A stretch of 64,000 nt of DNA from Epiperipatus broadwayi (lineage: Eukaryota; Onychophora; Udeonychophora; Euonychophora; Peripatidae), in contig JAQFVV010000551.1 in NCBI GenBank assembly GCA_028023455.1, positions 60,001 through 124,000 on the forward strand, in the 5' to 3' direction. The notes below the pieces were generated by a model. It ran no database searches, had not been told where the DNA came from, and worked only from the letters and a program-made list of their open reading frames with translations. Each line of letters begins with the position of its first letter. The stretch's first letter is position 1. The position numbers and the translations under genes are program-made. Shown piece by piece: positions 1 to 14,297 of this stretch.

Positions 1-681
1 AATTTTACCTAAATATTTTCCATATAATTATGAAAATCATACATTAAAAATAATTGTACTGTATTTACTTCCATTTACTTTCAATGCTTTTCTTTATCAT
101 TTTTGAAGAAAATGCTATAAATAAGATTGGAATAAAAACAATTTACCAATCGACAGATAAAGTTTCAATACCATTGATATAAACATCACCATAAATGTTA
201 ATGAGCACAATTACATCAATAAGCTAATTCAGATAAAAGTTAAGTAATATTTAAATTTTAGTTAAAAACTTTATCGTAAAAGTTCATTAAATTTTAAATA
301 AGCACACATTGTGCTTTTCACCTTAGTAAAAACAGTTTAAATAGGAAAAGAATCTGTTTTGGGAATAACTTATTAATAACATTTATTAACCAGGAATGCA
401 AAATGATGCAGGTAGAATGCCCTTAAGCCAGATTAAGATTCAAAAACTTGGTTCATCCAGTTATAGTTATGATGGTCTACAGTTTATTAAACATTATAAA
501 TTTAGGTCTTTTATCTCTAAGGAAATGTAAACAAATTAAAGTGATCTCACCTAAGTGTAATTAAATTCTAGATCAACTCATCTAACATAAATGAATATGT
601 TCAGTCCTGATTCAACAGACAGGAAATCAAAGTCATTGATTCATTGTTTACTATGGTAACCAATAATAAAATATACTAACT

Positions 682-1083
682 CAGGGGTCCCCAACCCTAT
701 GCCCGCAGGCACCATGGCGCCCGCAGACCATTTTATGTGCGCCGGTTGCTATCCGAAAAACACAATAAAAAATTATTTATCTGATACAAATAAATTTAAT
801 TTTTAAATTTTTTTATAAATTATTGTATTATATTGCAATCAAATTGTAGAGCATACTATACTTTTACAGAGTAAAAATATAAACATTAATTATATGTTGA
901 AATTTTATTTTTGAAATAAATATTTTTTTGTACATTATGTGTATTATTAACAATATCCAACTATAAATTTACATTGAAAAAATAAATGGTGCCCGCCATC
1001 TGGTTGAAAAAAATAAATGGTGCCCATCACCTGGCCGGTATTATAGAATGTACTCTTAAGTGCAAAAAGATTGGGGACCCCTG
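682..1083. mobile_element. hAT-type MITE (402 bp) with exact 8-bp target duplication
   Basis: The ends are a 13-bp perfect inverted repeat, CAGGGGTCCCCAA and its complement TTGGGGACCCCTG. Flanking copies of TACTAACT at 674-681 and 1084-1091 are identical. An 8-bp duplication with CA...TG ends is the hAT signature. The inside is AT-rich apart from GC-rich subterminal parts, where a motif around AAATGGTGCCC is repeated at the right end. There is no transposase, so it is non-autonomous. Confidence 0.9.
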
Positions 1084-1091
1084 TACTAACT

Positions 1092-3040
1092 AGATAACCA
1101 ATGATAAAAGATATTAATTAGTGTAAAAATTCATTTGATTTATAGCACTGAAATAAAAGGGAGTAGGAATTAGTTTTCTATCTGCAACATATTAGTAGAA
1201 GAATGTCATTGTAGTAAAAACGTTTAACTTGTATTTAATTCACAAAGTCAGTATACCAATGATATTTAGTATGATGTATAAGTGGAAATGGGCAATCAGT
1301 GTACATGTTATATGATAAAAGTATCTATTAGGCACAAAACTAGCATAAAAAGTTTACTATGGTCGTCACTTAAACAAATTTATAAATGTTATGAAGTTTT
1401 ATTGTGAATTAAATAAAAGCTTTATATTGTAGTAATGATTTTATCTGTATATAATATACAATATTGTTGACAATGAGAATGAGATGAATGAAATCCATAG
1501 GACTTGAGAGATGCAGATTTGATCTCAGTTTAAGTTATTGATTGGGCAATAGTGTGACATCTATTGTTATAAAATGAATTTGTTGTTCAAAAAATAATGT
1601 GGCAGATATTATCAGAAAACTTAGTGTCTGCCTAAAATTATGAAAACTGCTTTTAAAGTAAAGAAAAATATAGTGAATACCCCTCAAACTCAAATTGCAG
1701 GCATTTCTTGAATAGAATCTCTTGAAGAGTTTGATCAAATTGTCTCAGAAGATAGAAGACATACCTGGAAAGTCTTCATTCTTTCATGGATTCCAATTAA
1801 GTAAAATCCAAATGGATGTTGGCTATGCTGGTGAACATGCATTGGTCTATTGCTGATCAGATTTTATGCCTATAGTCAGTGTCTTCAAATTCTTTGTAAC
1901 TAAAGTTTAAGAAAAGCATTACTAAATTTACATTTTAACTTGAAGTCATTAATTATAATACAAAAGTATAAGTTTAATGAATACAATCAAATGGAGGGTG
2001 GAAATGTTGAATAGATGATCTTTCAAGACAGGCTTTGACCTGTGATTTTAAAGATTGTTTTAGAGAGTGCTTAGATATAATTTCATCTGCGATATGTGGA
2101 ATCGCAAACTATGAATCCCAATACATTTGAGTCAGTTGTGTTCCAAGCATTCCTGGAAGAGGATATGACCAAATAGATAAAACCTTTGTTTAAAGTAAAA
2201 GTTCAAAATAAATGTTTCAACAAAACAAAGTCAAAAAACAAATGTTTAATACCATATATAAGCAATATGCAAAAGCACAGCCATAAAATGAGCAAAAGAC
2301 TTGTTATTATTGTAACAGAATTAACAGTCATTTAGCATCACATTAAATACAATATTATCATTTCTATCAATAAAATGGATACATTAAGATTACCTTTTTA
2401 TTATAAAAATCCAGATAATAGTAGCTTACATAATAAAAAACAAAGCAGTTGCCTAACAGAGATTTTAATGTCAAAAGTATCATCATTTAAAATGTAAATC
2501 ACCATTAATAACACTTCTATAAGAATGCTGGCTGGCATTATTTCTGTTGTCTTAGTCATTTCAAAAAAGTATTGGATAAAACTAAATGAAGATCAGAATA
2601 CAGTTCTCCTATTAACAGTTAAATTGTTATGTTTATCAGAGCAATTTAATTAAGCTTTTGAGAAAAACAAAAGAAATTGTTCAAAAAGTCTTTAAATGCT
2701 TGTAGTTGCCATTACTAATATCTTGTAAAGAGGTTATTATCAAAATATACTCATTCATTTATATACAAATAAATGTATAAAGCCACTAGCTGTCCACATT
2801 GTTTTTTGTATTAAGAACTAAAGTTACTAAACATTGGATCTAAATACCATTGGGATTACAAAATCAATATCACATTTCATATTGATTATACCTATGTACT
2901 TCTTATTGAAAAGAAGAGAGAAATACTAATTGCAGCAATTAACAATAATAATAATAAGTATGGCCATAAAATTTGTGAAGTTTTGTGATAACTATACAAA
3001 TTAATCTGGTAATCACAAATACTGCACCTGGATTGTTGTT
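1092..3040. other. No gene seen upstream
   Basis: AT-rich sequence. The open frames are short and show no domain. The same holds for 1-673 and 3164-4559. Confidence 0.6.
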
Positions 3041-3062
3041 GTCATCATCATCATCATCATCA

Positions 3063-3106
<44 letters not shown>

Positions 3107-3163
3107 GTTGTTGTTGTTGTTGTTGTTATTATTGTTGTTGTTGTTGTGGTTGTTGTTGTTGTA
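3041..3163. repeat. Compound trinucleotide microsatellite
   Basis: Runs of ATC, then ATT, then GTT units follow one another for about 120 bp with few interruptions. The graded change of unit suggests successive point mutations fixed by slippage. Confidence 0.9.
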
Positions 3164-4559
3164 AATTAGGTAGACTTTATCTTAGGAATAAGAGTATGTC
3201 TCTTCATATTTTCAATAGGATGCCATTCATTGTTTATTAACTTATAAATAAATAAAAAAGTGAAAATTTTAATATCTAATGAAGAATTCTGAGATCTTAT
3301 TATCATAATTAGTGACCAAAAAGAAATGATTTTTAGCAGAAGAAATTATTTTGAAAATTAAAGTGGCAGAAATAAAACTTAAGAAACATTATTATCTTTA
3401 TCAATAGTTTTGAATTGTGAATTAGATCATTGCAATAAAATGGTGAGAATAGTGGTGGTGAGGTGTGTAATTAATTATATTGGAAGGGGTATAAAAATAT
3501 ATTATGGAAAAAAAAAATCTTAACTACTCTTTGGTATGTGCTTTAGTGAGTAGAGAGTTCTCTTAAAATTTTTTAACTGTGAATTAGCATATTTATAACA
3601 TTTAATTATTATTATCCTTACCCCTATGGTTCTTTTTATTATAGCATATCATATATAGGAGAATACTGAGCCTGGTCTATTATGGTTACAAATTGGTAAT
3701 CATCATCCTCTTGAGAAATTCTTTTAATTTGTTTTGCTTGGAGAAAGCATTTGTGATTTTTGATCATTTTATCTTTAATTGTTTTTATTTTGTTCACATT
3801 TATAGGTTATAATTGATATTACAATTTCTTTGATCTTGGACCAGATGAAATTTGCATTAATTGGCATTAGTGTTTTTAAAAATTATTTGATTTTCTCTGG
3901 ACAGAGTCCTGTGTCACATTATTAATTCTTGTTGTTGAGGTATTGGATGTCTGGGTGATATGAATGTACCTAGAGTTCGTTTTTAGTTGCCTTGTTGTTC
4001 AATCCTATTGGTTTTTGTAGTTGTGAGCAGGTGGTAGATATAAAATCTGCAGTGTGTGCATTGGAATTGGGTTTGGTATTTATTTTGAGATGAGACACAT
4101 ATAATGGATTGGATGGTCAGTGATGATTATGTAGTGACCATCAATATGGTGTTTTGTTATATGTGACTGGGTGGCTTTAGGAGTGATCAAGTATTAGCAA
4201 AATATTGGGAAAATGTAATTTTAGCATTCCTAGGTTTTAACTGCTGTATGTTGTACAAATGCATAATATGGTAGTAAAACATGGTATTTATTTAATAGGG
4301 ATGAGTTGAGTGCTAGGTTTTTGGCACTCTATGGAGTCTTGTGGTTGTTGTTTATATCAGCATTGGCTCGTGATTTGAGTTTATTATTATTACTGCTGTT
4401 ATTGTTGTAACCTTTCAAAGGACTTTATTTAACAAATGTTACATTTTTTTTTGATTACATATTATTAGAAATACAAATAACACAACTGTTTGAAAGCTAG
4501 CAAAAGTTCACAATCAGATAAGCTGTTTTCTACCTGAACTATTATAATGGTGACAAGTG

Positions 4560-4985
4560 ATATTTTTTCATTTGATATTCAGTAATCTTTAAGCCTTGGT
4601 TTCTTTCTTATAGGCTTGAAAAATAATTGCAATTGAGACCAAGTATCAATGAAAGTTTTTTGGCTTATTATTTTTGGTCATATTGACATATACTATCCAA
4701 TTTATTTTTAAATGTGTTAGGGAACCTTCTTGGGTTATTGTTATATATGAATTTACACCTTGTACACAAAAAGGTATAGAGGATGAATACTCTGATCCTG
4801 ATTTCAGCAAAATCTCCTTTTTAAAATGAATCAAATAGGCAATTTATATATTTTTATTTCATTTTGAAGAATGTGTATATTATTGAATGAATGTATTAAG
4901 TTCTTCACATGAAAAAAAGAAATGATCCTGTGTTTCTAAATCCCTCTGCAAAGGGTACATAGGTGGTGTACATTTTGGCATTTTA
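4560..4985 (-). pseudogene. Probable 3' end of a LINE ORF (degenerate)
   Basis: Read on the minus strand, the segment around 4900-4985 gives CPKCTPP followed by ETQDHFFFSCEE. This resembles the Cys/His knuckle (C-x2-C...E-T-x-HFF-x-C) near the C terminus of several non-LTR retrotransposon proteins. Stops and frame changes follow. No reverse transcriptase motif is visible nearby, so the clade is unknown and the call is tentative. Confidence 0.4.
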
Positions 4986-4989
4986 TTTT

Positions 4990-7320
4990 ATATTTTGGGA
5001 GTATCATTCAATTTAATTTAGCATATGAGTTGATATAATGAAAATGCATTTGGAATGTGTGTGTGTGGGACATAAGAGTCATCAGATAGCAACACATTAT
5101 TAATGGATTAAAAAAATGTTTTTAAATGAAATCAATTAGACATGAACCACAAGTAAATTAAGTTAAATTCAAACATATTTAATAAATATTTATCTATAAC
5201 TCTCTAATACCTCACTAGTTAATGTTCTTGTTTATTAACGGACAATTTTGTGATTATAAACTTAATGTATATGCCTATTTCAAAGTAGCGGTATAATTTA
5301 TATGCCAATTTTCTTACAAATGGTTGATTTCAATTCTTGGGTTGACGCCATTTCAAGTAATTACAGAAAAGAGACAATTATATGTTAGGACCTGTGCTTA
5401 TTATTATTAACTTTCACATGAACAAAAGATTTTCCAAGAGAGAAATTATTTGGCTATGTTTAAGAAATGGCTTGGAGAGGATCGACACGCTTGAATATAA
5501 GTATCTCGTGATATTCACCAATGATTATGTTACATTAATAAAATAAAATCTAACCCAACCGAGATCAAACCGCCATGAGGTGGTCAATCTGGAGAAAGTA
5601 GATTATATCCAGCACCTGAGTCACATCACTGACACGAACCTAATCTCACTGCCCCAGCCCAACGATTCCAACATTAGGAACGAAAATTAATTTGCGCCAT
5701 TGGAAAATTTAAAAATTTCAGCTGAAAACAAAAGAATCTCCAAAATTCGCCAAGCTCAGTATACCTCAGATTTTCTCTTTTATTGTTTTCAAGTCCTGAT
5801 CAACATTTTATTTAAACCAGTGAATCCATCACATGGTATCATTTTCAGGCAAAAAGGGTAGCAAATCAAGTATAGTCCCAAATAACGTACAACAAATACT
5901 AGATACAATTTTAAATTATTTAACTTAAAATTACATTGAGCGACATATTACATTTAACTAATAGCGAATTGACCCAGATTAGATTCCAACAAATAAATTT
6001 TTAATATTATGCGAATATCATATTTCAGTTTAGGATGATACGTCTCTCCCCTCCAAACAAAATCCCAACAAAACATTTTAAATTCAATATTATTAAACTC
6101 TCTTTTGAAAATGATCAATTAATGAAATTTCCCCCTTCCCCCCTTTTTATGTTTAAAATATAATTAAATGGACACACTTGACCCAGCGTCTTCCCGAAAC
6201 CAAAATGTTTATGCATAGGGTAAATTTTTTGGGTATAATCAAATATAAAATATAAATCATTTCACCTCAACAAAAAAAGAAAAGGTTGCTTTAATTAATA
6301 ATCCTTTAGAGCAAAATCTTAATTTTTACCTGCCGACAGACATTGGTCAGGAAATAAAGAATACATATTTTAATTAATTCTCTAATACAAGAACATGGAC
6401 TGTGGGAATTTGTCTAGGTAAAAGCAAACTAGCATATAAGTAAGATTTTAAAATCAAATATAAATTTAAATGACATATTTATAAGCAAAGAACGAATATC
6501 ATTTATAGATCACTTGACTAAGAGAAAACTAATTTACATTAAGATAGGCATAATTTAAAGGCAGGAAATATATTTATAGCAGAGGCATTAAAATTCAGTT
6601 TATAGAAAGTCAAGGTTACAAAATTAAATAGCATTTAGATCAATAAAGAGAAATCACATTTTAAAGGCACTTATTTACAAAGTATTTAATTACATGGTCA
6701 ACTGGAGACAAGTAATAAAAAAATATTACTTAACATTTTTCATAGTCCACTTTGAAATCCTGGTCCCATAATGACACGAGGAATTTGAAATTGGCTTCAC
6801 ATTTTGAACATTTGTTTTTATTCAGAATTCAACATTTTAGCAGTCCAAAAATTAAACATTCAAAGAAATTTTTCCAGCTTCATGGTATCTGCGATTCTAT
6901 TCAGGACCGAGGGACCTAAGCAGGCTATACTCTGCTTACCTCAAACATATATTGATGCACTTCTTTAGGTAAATTTTATATGAACTTAGCATAATGATCA
7001 TCAGAATCAGCGCAACTAACTGAAAGCTGCACTCAACTGCCTTGCACTCCAAACTATTGAAAAAAGAAAACCAAACACTAACTAACACCTATTGTTCTCC
7101 TCATCTATTTATACATTTTTTAGATCGCTTTCCACAATTTCCCCTTTTGCAATCGCCCGGAACAAAATCCATATCTTTGACTCAGGCAATTACCATACTT
7201 GATCTAAACTATTTGATCATTGTCTTCCTAAGATTCACCCTCCTGATAAGCCCAATGATTTTATTGTTTCAAATTTAAATATAGATTTTAAGAAATTTTC
7301 TTTTACTTTAATTTAATTAG
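4990..7320. other. No gene seen; small GC-richer island at about 5470-5700
   Basis: Mostly AT-rich. At 5470-5700 the composition is more balanced (ATCGACACGC, CCAACCGAGATC, CCCCAGCCC) without a reading frame or tRNA-like pattern that I recognise. It may be an old repeat. Confidence 0.5.
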
Positions 7321-7324
7321 AAAA

Positions 7325-7450
7325 TCCATTGCTGGTTTAGCATGAAATACGTTTATTGGTGATTATTTATCTTTTCAGCATATATGTGCTTGAGTGTATG
7401 AGTGTTATTAGATAGAGTGGAGAATGATGGGTCATCTTAAAGTCTGTGCT
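7325..7450 (+). mobile_element. Family B repeat, fragment starting inside the ribozyme
   Basis: Sense orientation. It begins at about 7329 with TTGCTGGTTTAGCATGAAAT, that is, within stem II of the hammerhead, and runs through TTTATCTTTTCAGCATATAT and GATAGAGTGGAGAATG. The hAT element at 7465 lies just beyond its end. Confidence 0.55.
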
Positions 7451-7464
7451 CATATACCCTATAA

Positions 7465-8635
7465 CAGTGGTCTTCAACCTTTTCACCCCAGCGGCCCGGT
7501 AAAAATAAGGATAAGATTTCACGGACTGGCAGAAGTTTACAGATTTTCTTAAAGATGTAACCTGCTTAGCCTTAGATAAGCATAATTGTTATAACTGACC
7601 AAAACAGCACACTAGTTAATGTGTATAGTAATGGTGTTGCTTACCTTTACATGTTGAACACTCTTTCTCGAGTTGCGCAGTCATACTGCTACAGAAAACA
7701 TACAATAATAATCGTTCTCATTAATGTGCTTGCATTTTACATTTATTATTTCATTGTTAAAATATGCAAGAATAAAATGTTATTCACCTGAATGTTGAAA
7801 AAGTCAAAAGTTTTGATCTTATTTTATTTTTTTGGGGAGAGGAGGGGGGTTGAAAAATACTTTGTCATCAACTGAGACAAAAGATCAAAGTTATTTTTTG
7901 TTTGTTTTTATTTTTTAAAAAAGGTAACAGAAATTGGTGTTAAAAATAAAAGTTTTAGTATTTTAGCAGTATACAAATAAAGCCAAAAAAAATATTGCCT
8001 TATAGGCCAAAAAAAAAGTGGGCGTATTTTTAAACAAAAAAGAAAAAGAAAACGAAGCTTGAAAAAGTCAAAAGTTTTGATCTTACTTTATCTTGGGGTG
8101 GTGGGGATATAGTGAGAAATACATTGTAAATGTTAGAGACAGAACTTATTTTTTGGTTTTATTTTTAAAAAAAGGTAATAAAAATTCATTTTCAAAATAA
8201 AACTTAAAGCCAAAAAAAAAACCCACTAAAAATGAAATATTAAAAGAGAGAGTAGAAAAAATTTAAGAGATCAAAAAAAGTCACCTTACATTTTATTGTT
8301 TTAACAATGCTGACAAGCAGCTGTGATTGGCTATCAAAAGACAACCGGAGTTTGTATAATAAAAAACTTTTTCTCCTCCCCCCCTCCATAAACATCTGTG
8401 ATAAATAGAAAAACAAATTAATTTATGTATGATTGATTAGATTTTGTTTTTGTTCTGTTTTTTTTTTAATCGGAAAAAAATGCGATGAAAAAATAAATAA
8501 AAATTGTTCATATTAATTAAAAGTTTAAAATCGTATTATTTTGTTATTAGAAACTTTCTTGCCAGTCTAGCTGCGGACTAACAAAAACTTCTACGGCCCG
8601 GTACCGGTCCATGGCCCGGTGGTTGAAGACCACTG
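7465..8635. mobile_element. hAT non-autonomous element (1171 bp) with exact 8-bp target duplication
   Basis: The terminal inverted repeats are CAGTGGTCTTCAACC and GGTTGAAGACCACTG (15 bp, perfect), followed by GC-rich CGGCCCGG-type subterminal sequence on both sides. CCCTATAA flanks it at 7457-7464 and 8636-8643. No transposase frame remains. Inside, a segment starting GAAAAAGTCAAAAGTTTTGA at about 7797 recurs at about 8060, so part of the core was duplicated in tandem. Confidence 0.92.
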
Positions 8636-8643
8636 CCCTATAA

Positions 8644-11600
8644 TATTGCATATATAGACACAGGTATATAATAAGCCTGTGTTTCAGTTATTATTATTTC
8701 GTTAATGGATTCTCCTTTGTTTTATTTTATAGAATGTAATTAGGGCTTATCACAAAAGTAAATCTCCAGAATAAAATGCTCAATTTTTTTAAAAAAAAAA
8801 ACATATTATTTTCAAATTTATTTCTTAATTTATTTTAATTTTATTACACAGTTCCGTTTTTTAATTCTATATTCACATGTCTGCACACGCATATATCTAT
8901 ATCTAATATTTAAAATCATTATTTAAACAAAATATCCGAGATTTTATTAACTAATTCTTTATCTGCAGATCTAATACATACAAAATGGCAAACAGAAACC
9001 CCAATAATAATAATCGCTTACAAACTTGGTTATATTAGCAATATTAAAAGACGTGAAGCATAAATCTAATCCATAGATCGAGATCCATTGCTTCAATAAA
9101 AATGGACAATAAATTATTGATTTGATTTAATAAAGTTGAAAAAGATTTAATGATTTAATAAGTGCTATATAAAAGTTCTGTACTATTATAAAAATATAGG
9201 ATACTTTAAACACCTTTATATTTTATTAATAAAATTATTTTTTCATTATATAAAAAGTATTTATATGCACACACACTATCTATAGATAACAAAATTAGTG
9301 TTTTTCAATTGAATTTGGTTGGATATTAAAAAAAAAAAAAAACAGGTTTATAATGAGTATTTTAAAAGTACCTATATCAAGTCCAGAACACTATGTTTCC
9401 TGTTTGTAGGAAAAACTTCAAGCAAATGAACCACTACTATCTGAATATTTAGAATTATTGATGACTTTTAACATCTTTAAAATTGAATTAATCTTGGGTC
9501 TTAAATAAGTAAGCCAGTCAATTAATATTATTAATGCATTACTTTTATTCATTGGGGGGGGGGGGGGTAATTTACAATCGATCTAGAAACTATAATTTTA
9601 TCTTATAGGTGTGGGTTGTCAATTAATCTAGAAACTCTAGACTTTTATCTGTGGGTGAAAATACTCTATTTGTGGCATTTTGCTATACTTCCGGGCGTGG
9701 GACTACTTTATTATAATTAATAAATATTTGAGATTGTCCTATTCTCATTTAAACTACTAGAAAATTAACTATTAATACTGCCTTTTATCAGCTTGCGTAA
9801 TTGATTGACTATTAACGTAATCCATGAAAATAGTGAATAAATAGATTAAATCTTTGTGTAGGAACAGCTCAATGATAAAAACAGATTCAATAATATGGAT
9901 TAGATTTTATGCAGAATCTTATTGCGACATTCTATGATATTAGACAGTTTCGGGCCCTTCCCAGTATAATATGCACATAGAATATATTTGTATACTTTTA
10001 AATAACGTAAATTCTTCATTTTCCATTTAGATAAAATTGAATCAATTTTCATGACTAAAAGTTTTTTTTTCTTGATAAAATAAAAATATCTTTTTTAACT
10101 TTACAATTTCATTGTTCATTTTTTAATTCAGATTTTAAAAAAAATTTTTTTTAAGGTTTTTAGAAATTAATTTATATGTATATTATTGAGATCGTCTAAA
10201 CACATTGTAGTCTTTTTCCTCTTCATGTAAAAAAAAAAAATCTGCCCTTATTTCGAACAATCTTTGCAGCGAGTATTCAAATAATAGACTATAAAAGTAA
10301 ATGATAACAAACGATGCGTGGGGTGCGCGCATGCACAATATTGAAATACAGTTTGATACTGTTGTCTAAAAATAAAATTGAGATTTAATATATATCTGTC
10401 AATATAGAAATAAAAGAAGCTGACTCCTTTTTAAAACTTGTTTTTTATATGACTATTACATGGAAAAAAATATCCAACGTTTTATTTCTATTTTGGATTT
10501 TATGAACTATTTTGAAAAAAAGAACCATGTGCTTGATATATTAAATTATCTGTCAATATATACAACAATATATGAATAATATCATGGATACCATTCACTT
10601 TAAGAGATATGCTTCTACTTATATTTTAAATCGAGAGAATAAAAAATAATAAATGTAAAATAAATACTATACATTCTTCAATATTTTTTTTTTCGTTAAG
10701 GAAGTATACTTGACGTAAATTCTAAAACCATGGATGTATAAATGCAGACACATTTTAATAAATTCAAAACATCACGGAAATTCACCAATTTATTACTATT
10801 GACACGGGGGGGGGGGGTAGAAGGGTAAAAATTTATCACAAAGTTTTCACTTAGAGTATACCATACTATTTTAAATAAAACAAAGTCTTAATGGATCGCT
10901 ATCTTAATTATTAACTTTCTGACTATCTTAAAAATAGTTGGAGTTTATAAAAATAGTAATAAACTACTGATGATCGTTAATTAAATCTATGCGTCTATTA
11001 TCACTTTGTTGGGTTATGTTGTGTTTGAACAAACAACTCAGATGCAATAAAGATTAATTTAAACATTGTTGTTTTAGAGAAGAATAAACTTCCAACCCAG
11101 ACACTTTCAGGACAATTGCTTTAATGATCTTCTTTTAACATTCTGAGTCTCTATTACACAAGGTTAATTAGAAAATATCATTGTGATTTAATCAGTATTG
11201 ATTGATTTCCATATTATTGTTGAACAAATTTATTATACATGATTAATCTAGCACTCCTATGTTCATACATAAATATAGTGACATCTTAACTGAATAATCT
11301 GAAGTTGATCTGATATATATTGACAAGAAGACAAATTGCTATAACATACTGATGAGTGCTGGTTCAGCATGAAATGCATCTTGGGGGTCATTTGTCTTTC
11401 ATTATATCTTTATTTATATGAATTTGAAAAGAATGGGAAAATGTGGAGGTGTTTATTATATCTATAAACATAAAATTAGTTTCGGAGTTGCTTTTTTTTA
11501 TGATTGATAATAAATATTATTAGATGCTATGATTCTTTTTATTTAAGGATGGGATTTGTAAATAGACTTTTTTTTCTGTGAATAAAAACAATAGGTAAGC

Positions 11601-14230
11601 TTGTTGAAATTGGTTCTAATATGTTGGATGATGATAAGTGCCTATCATATAGTCTTCAAAGTATTTTGGGCAATGTCATGTTCTTGGGCATCTCCTTTGG
11701 TAATTTCCTTGATATTGGGTTCTTGATTGCTTCAGCAGAGGCTGAACTTTTATTTTTTTGAGTTAATTTTTCCATCCATTAGGGTCTTCTAGGTAATCTA
11801 TTAGTATTTGAATTTCCAGTTGGAAAGTAATTTTTTTCATTGATTTTCACATTGAAGATTTGAAGATCCTATTTATATAATATCAGAAATCAATTTAATA
11901 TTTCTACTGAAATTACAGCAGAGAATTTTGTTATTGAAATTTGTCTGCATTTTGATACCAGAAGTTTTTTGATCAATTTTAACACTTGACTAGAAAAAAA
12001 TTTAGCTGCCAAAAGAAAGTCATCGGTGCAAAAAAGTATCCCAGCAGCTACTATATTCAGAAATAATTTTGGGCCACTGTTGACTCAAAGAGCAATCAAT
12101 TTAATTTGAATAGATTTTTGTGTATAAAATTAATTTCAATAATGTTGATGCCAATTTATTAAGAGCTAGTTGAAAGTATGCTTGCAATAATTGATTTTTG
12201 AGAAGACATCCACTTGATAGCTGAAAATTTGCTTGAATAATGAAAGTTTATAATTATCTACAAATAATAATAGATGATAATCATGCACTGGTAATCTTCA
12301 CTAATTCTGATTTATCCATTGCTTTTGTTGATGGATACTACTGAAGTTGCCTATTCAGAATATGTGATTAATACAGTTGTACCCTCCATATTCTATTTAT
12401 TTCAACTCTGTGGATGTGTTAGAATTCTAGATAAATGGTAATCAATTACATTATCCACCTTATGAGTTTAATGCTTTTATTTATTTGTAAATGAATTGGA
12501 GGTTTATTACACCTAAAAGTTTAATAAATATATAAATGACAGAATCAACCACAATCCATTAAGTTGTTATATCCTGGAATAAACAACTAGAGACAGATGA
12601 AAATTTTCATTTTTTTTTTTTATTATTTTTACTAAAATCCCAGAAAAAACAACAATAGAGATTATGTAAATTTTATTTTTGTTCCAAACTTTTTAGAAAA
12701 TAGTGAAAATTTTAATTCAAATCCTTTTTCTCACTTTTGGAGATCTTATGATGGTAAATTTCTGCCTTTTTTAAAGAAGTGGCATCTGTTTCAAGTTAAT
12801 CAACATGATTGTTGAATCATCAGACCCCTTGTAAATGTGAAAATGTTTATTAGGGTGGCTTTATTAGATCTCCAACAAATTTTAGTCAGACACAATATGA
12901 ATAGATTTTGCCTTCTTTGAAGTACATACCTGAATGGTTATATAGTTTTATTCCTTTGTTTAATTGCATTTATTTCTGGACAACCTATTTTTAGCAGTTA
13001 ATTTTGATAAGATGTTTTAGCAATTTCAGAATTGAAAGTTGTGCTGAATTTATTAACAGTTTAACCAACAAATAAGTATTTATCAATGCATTATCTACTA
13101 AGATTAATTTTTTTACTTTGTGGCATAATCTACTGTTGTTGTTTTTTCTCATCTTCCTATTTTTCTGGTTGAAATTATACTTTTTTAATATTGTAAAAGA
13201 TTTAAGAAAAAATTTTTGTTGTTTATCAGTTCAGATGAATATCTATGTCTGAACTGAGATCACAAAATCTCATATTGCCAACTGTACACAAATACTATGA
13301 TTTTATGATCAGATTTATTTTTATGTCTTTAAAAAAGAATTTTAGTCAATCTTAAATATGAGTGCTAATAATCCAGATTACTCAGTTTTGTACATCCATA
13401 CTTTTATCATCTGCTATCCTAATGCAATTTTTTATTTCTTTTGCAATGAGAATTCTTACTAATTGTAATAGTTGAATTTGTTTGTTCAAGTATAATCAGA
13501 CAACTATGTCTGCTTTGTTGTGTTTAAAAAGCAGTTAGGTACAATAAGAATTAATCCAATGATTCTTTATTTACAAGAAGAATATATTTTATATACAAAT
13601 AATTTAAATTTGATATTTGATTTGTTATTTTCTAAAGGTACAAATCTCGATTATAAATGATCAGTAAATAGTATTGACACTAGATGGAACTAATATAAGT
13701 ATCAAACAATTCTATTCAGATAGACAGCTTATGACCTTCAAATCATTGATAGGTTATAATAATGTGTGCAGCCTATTATGGTTGTTTTATTATTATTAGA
13801 TTCTCCATGTCCAAGTATAAATACTAATTTGATAAACAAATGTTCTGAAATTGAACTTGTGTTTATTATCATTTTATAAACTTAAATGTAAAATTGTATT
13901 GAGAATCCTTGTCTTTGATTGGTATCAAACATTATTGGCTTCATTTTTCTCAATTGTAATGGGTTTCATAGTTAGATTTTCTTTTTCCAATTAATATTTT
14001 TCATGTCATATAATAAGCTTTAAATAAGCTGTTTGAACTTGATTATAATAGCTTGAGAATGATATTATTAGGTAAAAATGGGAGACTCATTATAGTAATA
14101 AATTATGGCTTTGCTCATCTAATTATTGCTGAGAATTGACCAATATGCTATTTATTTGCAATATCAAAACATTTTTGCACCTCCTCCCCATAACATCATC
14201 TTGATTTATAAAAAAATAATGCAAAATTTC
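8644..14230. other. No gene seen; G tracts and a family B ribozyme fragment
   Basis: AT-rich with G runs at about 9553-9567 and 10806-10818. The only named item is the hammerhead fragment at 11349. No coding motif. Confidence 0.55.
11349..11395 (+). ncRNA. Hammerhead ribozyme, family B, core kept but stem I lost
   Basis: CTGATGA at 11349-11355, stem II GTGCT/AGCAT, GAAA at 11371-11374, stem III AT-GC-AT and an ATC triplet. The sequence to the left does not pair with the expected stem I partner, so the copy is truncated at or just before the core and is unlikely to fold fully. Confidence 0.55.
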
Positions 14231-14297
14231 ACATTTATTTTAAGTTTAATTTTTTTTTTTTACATTTATTTTTGTTTATTTTTAAAAAAAATTAAAC

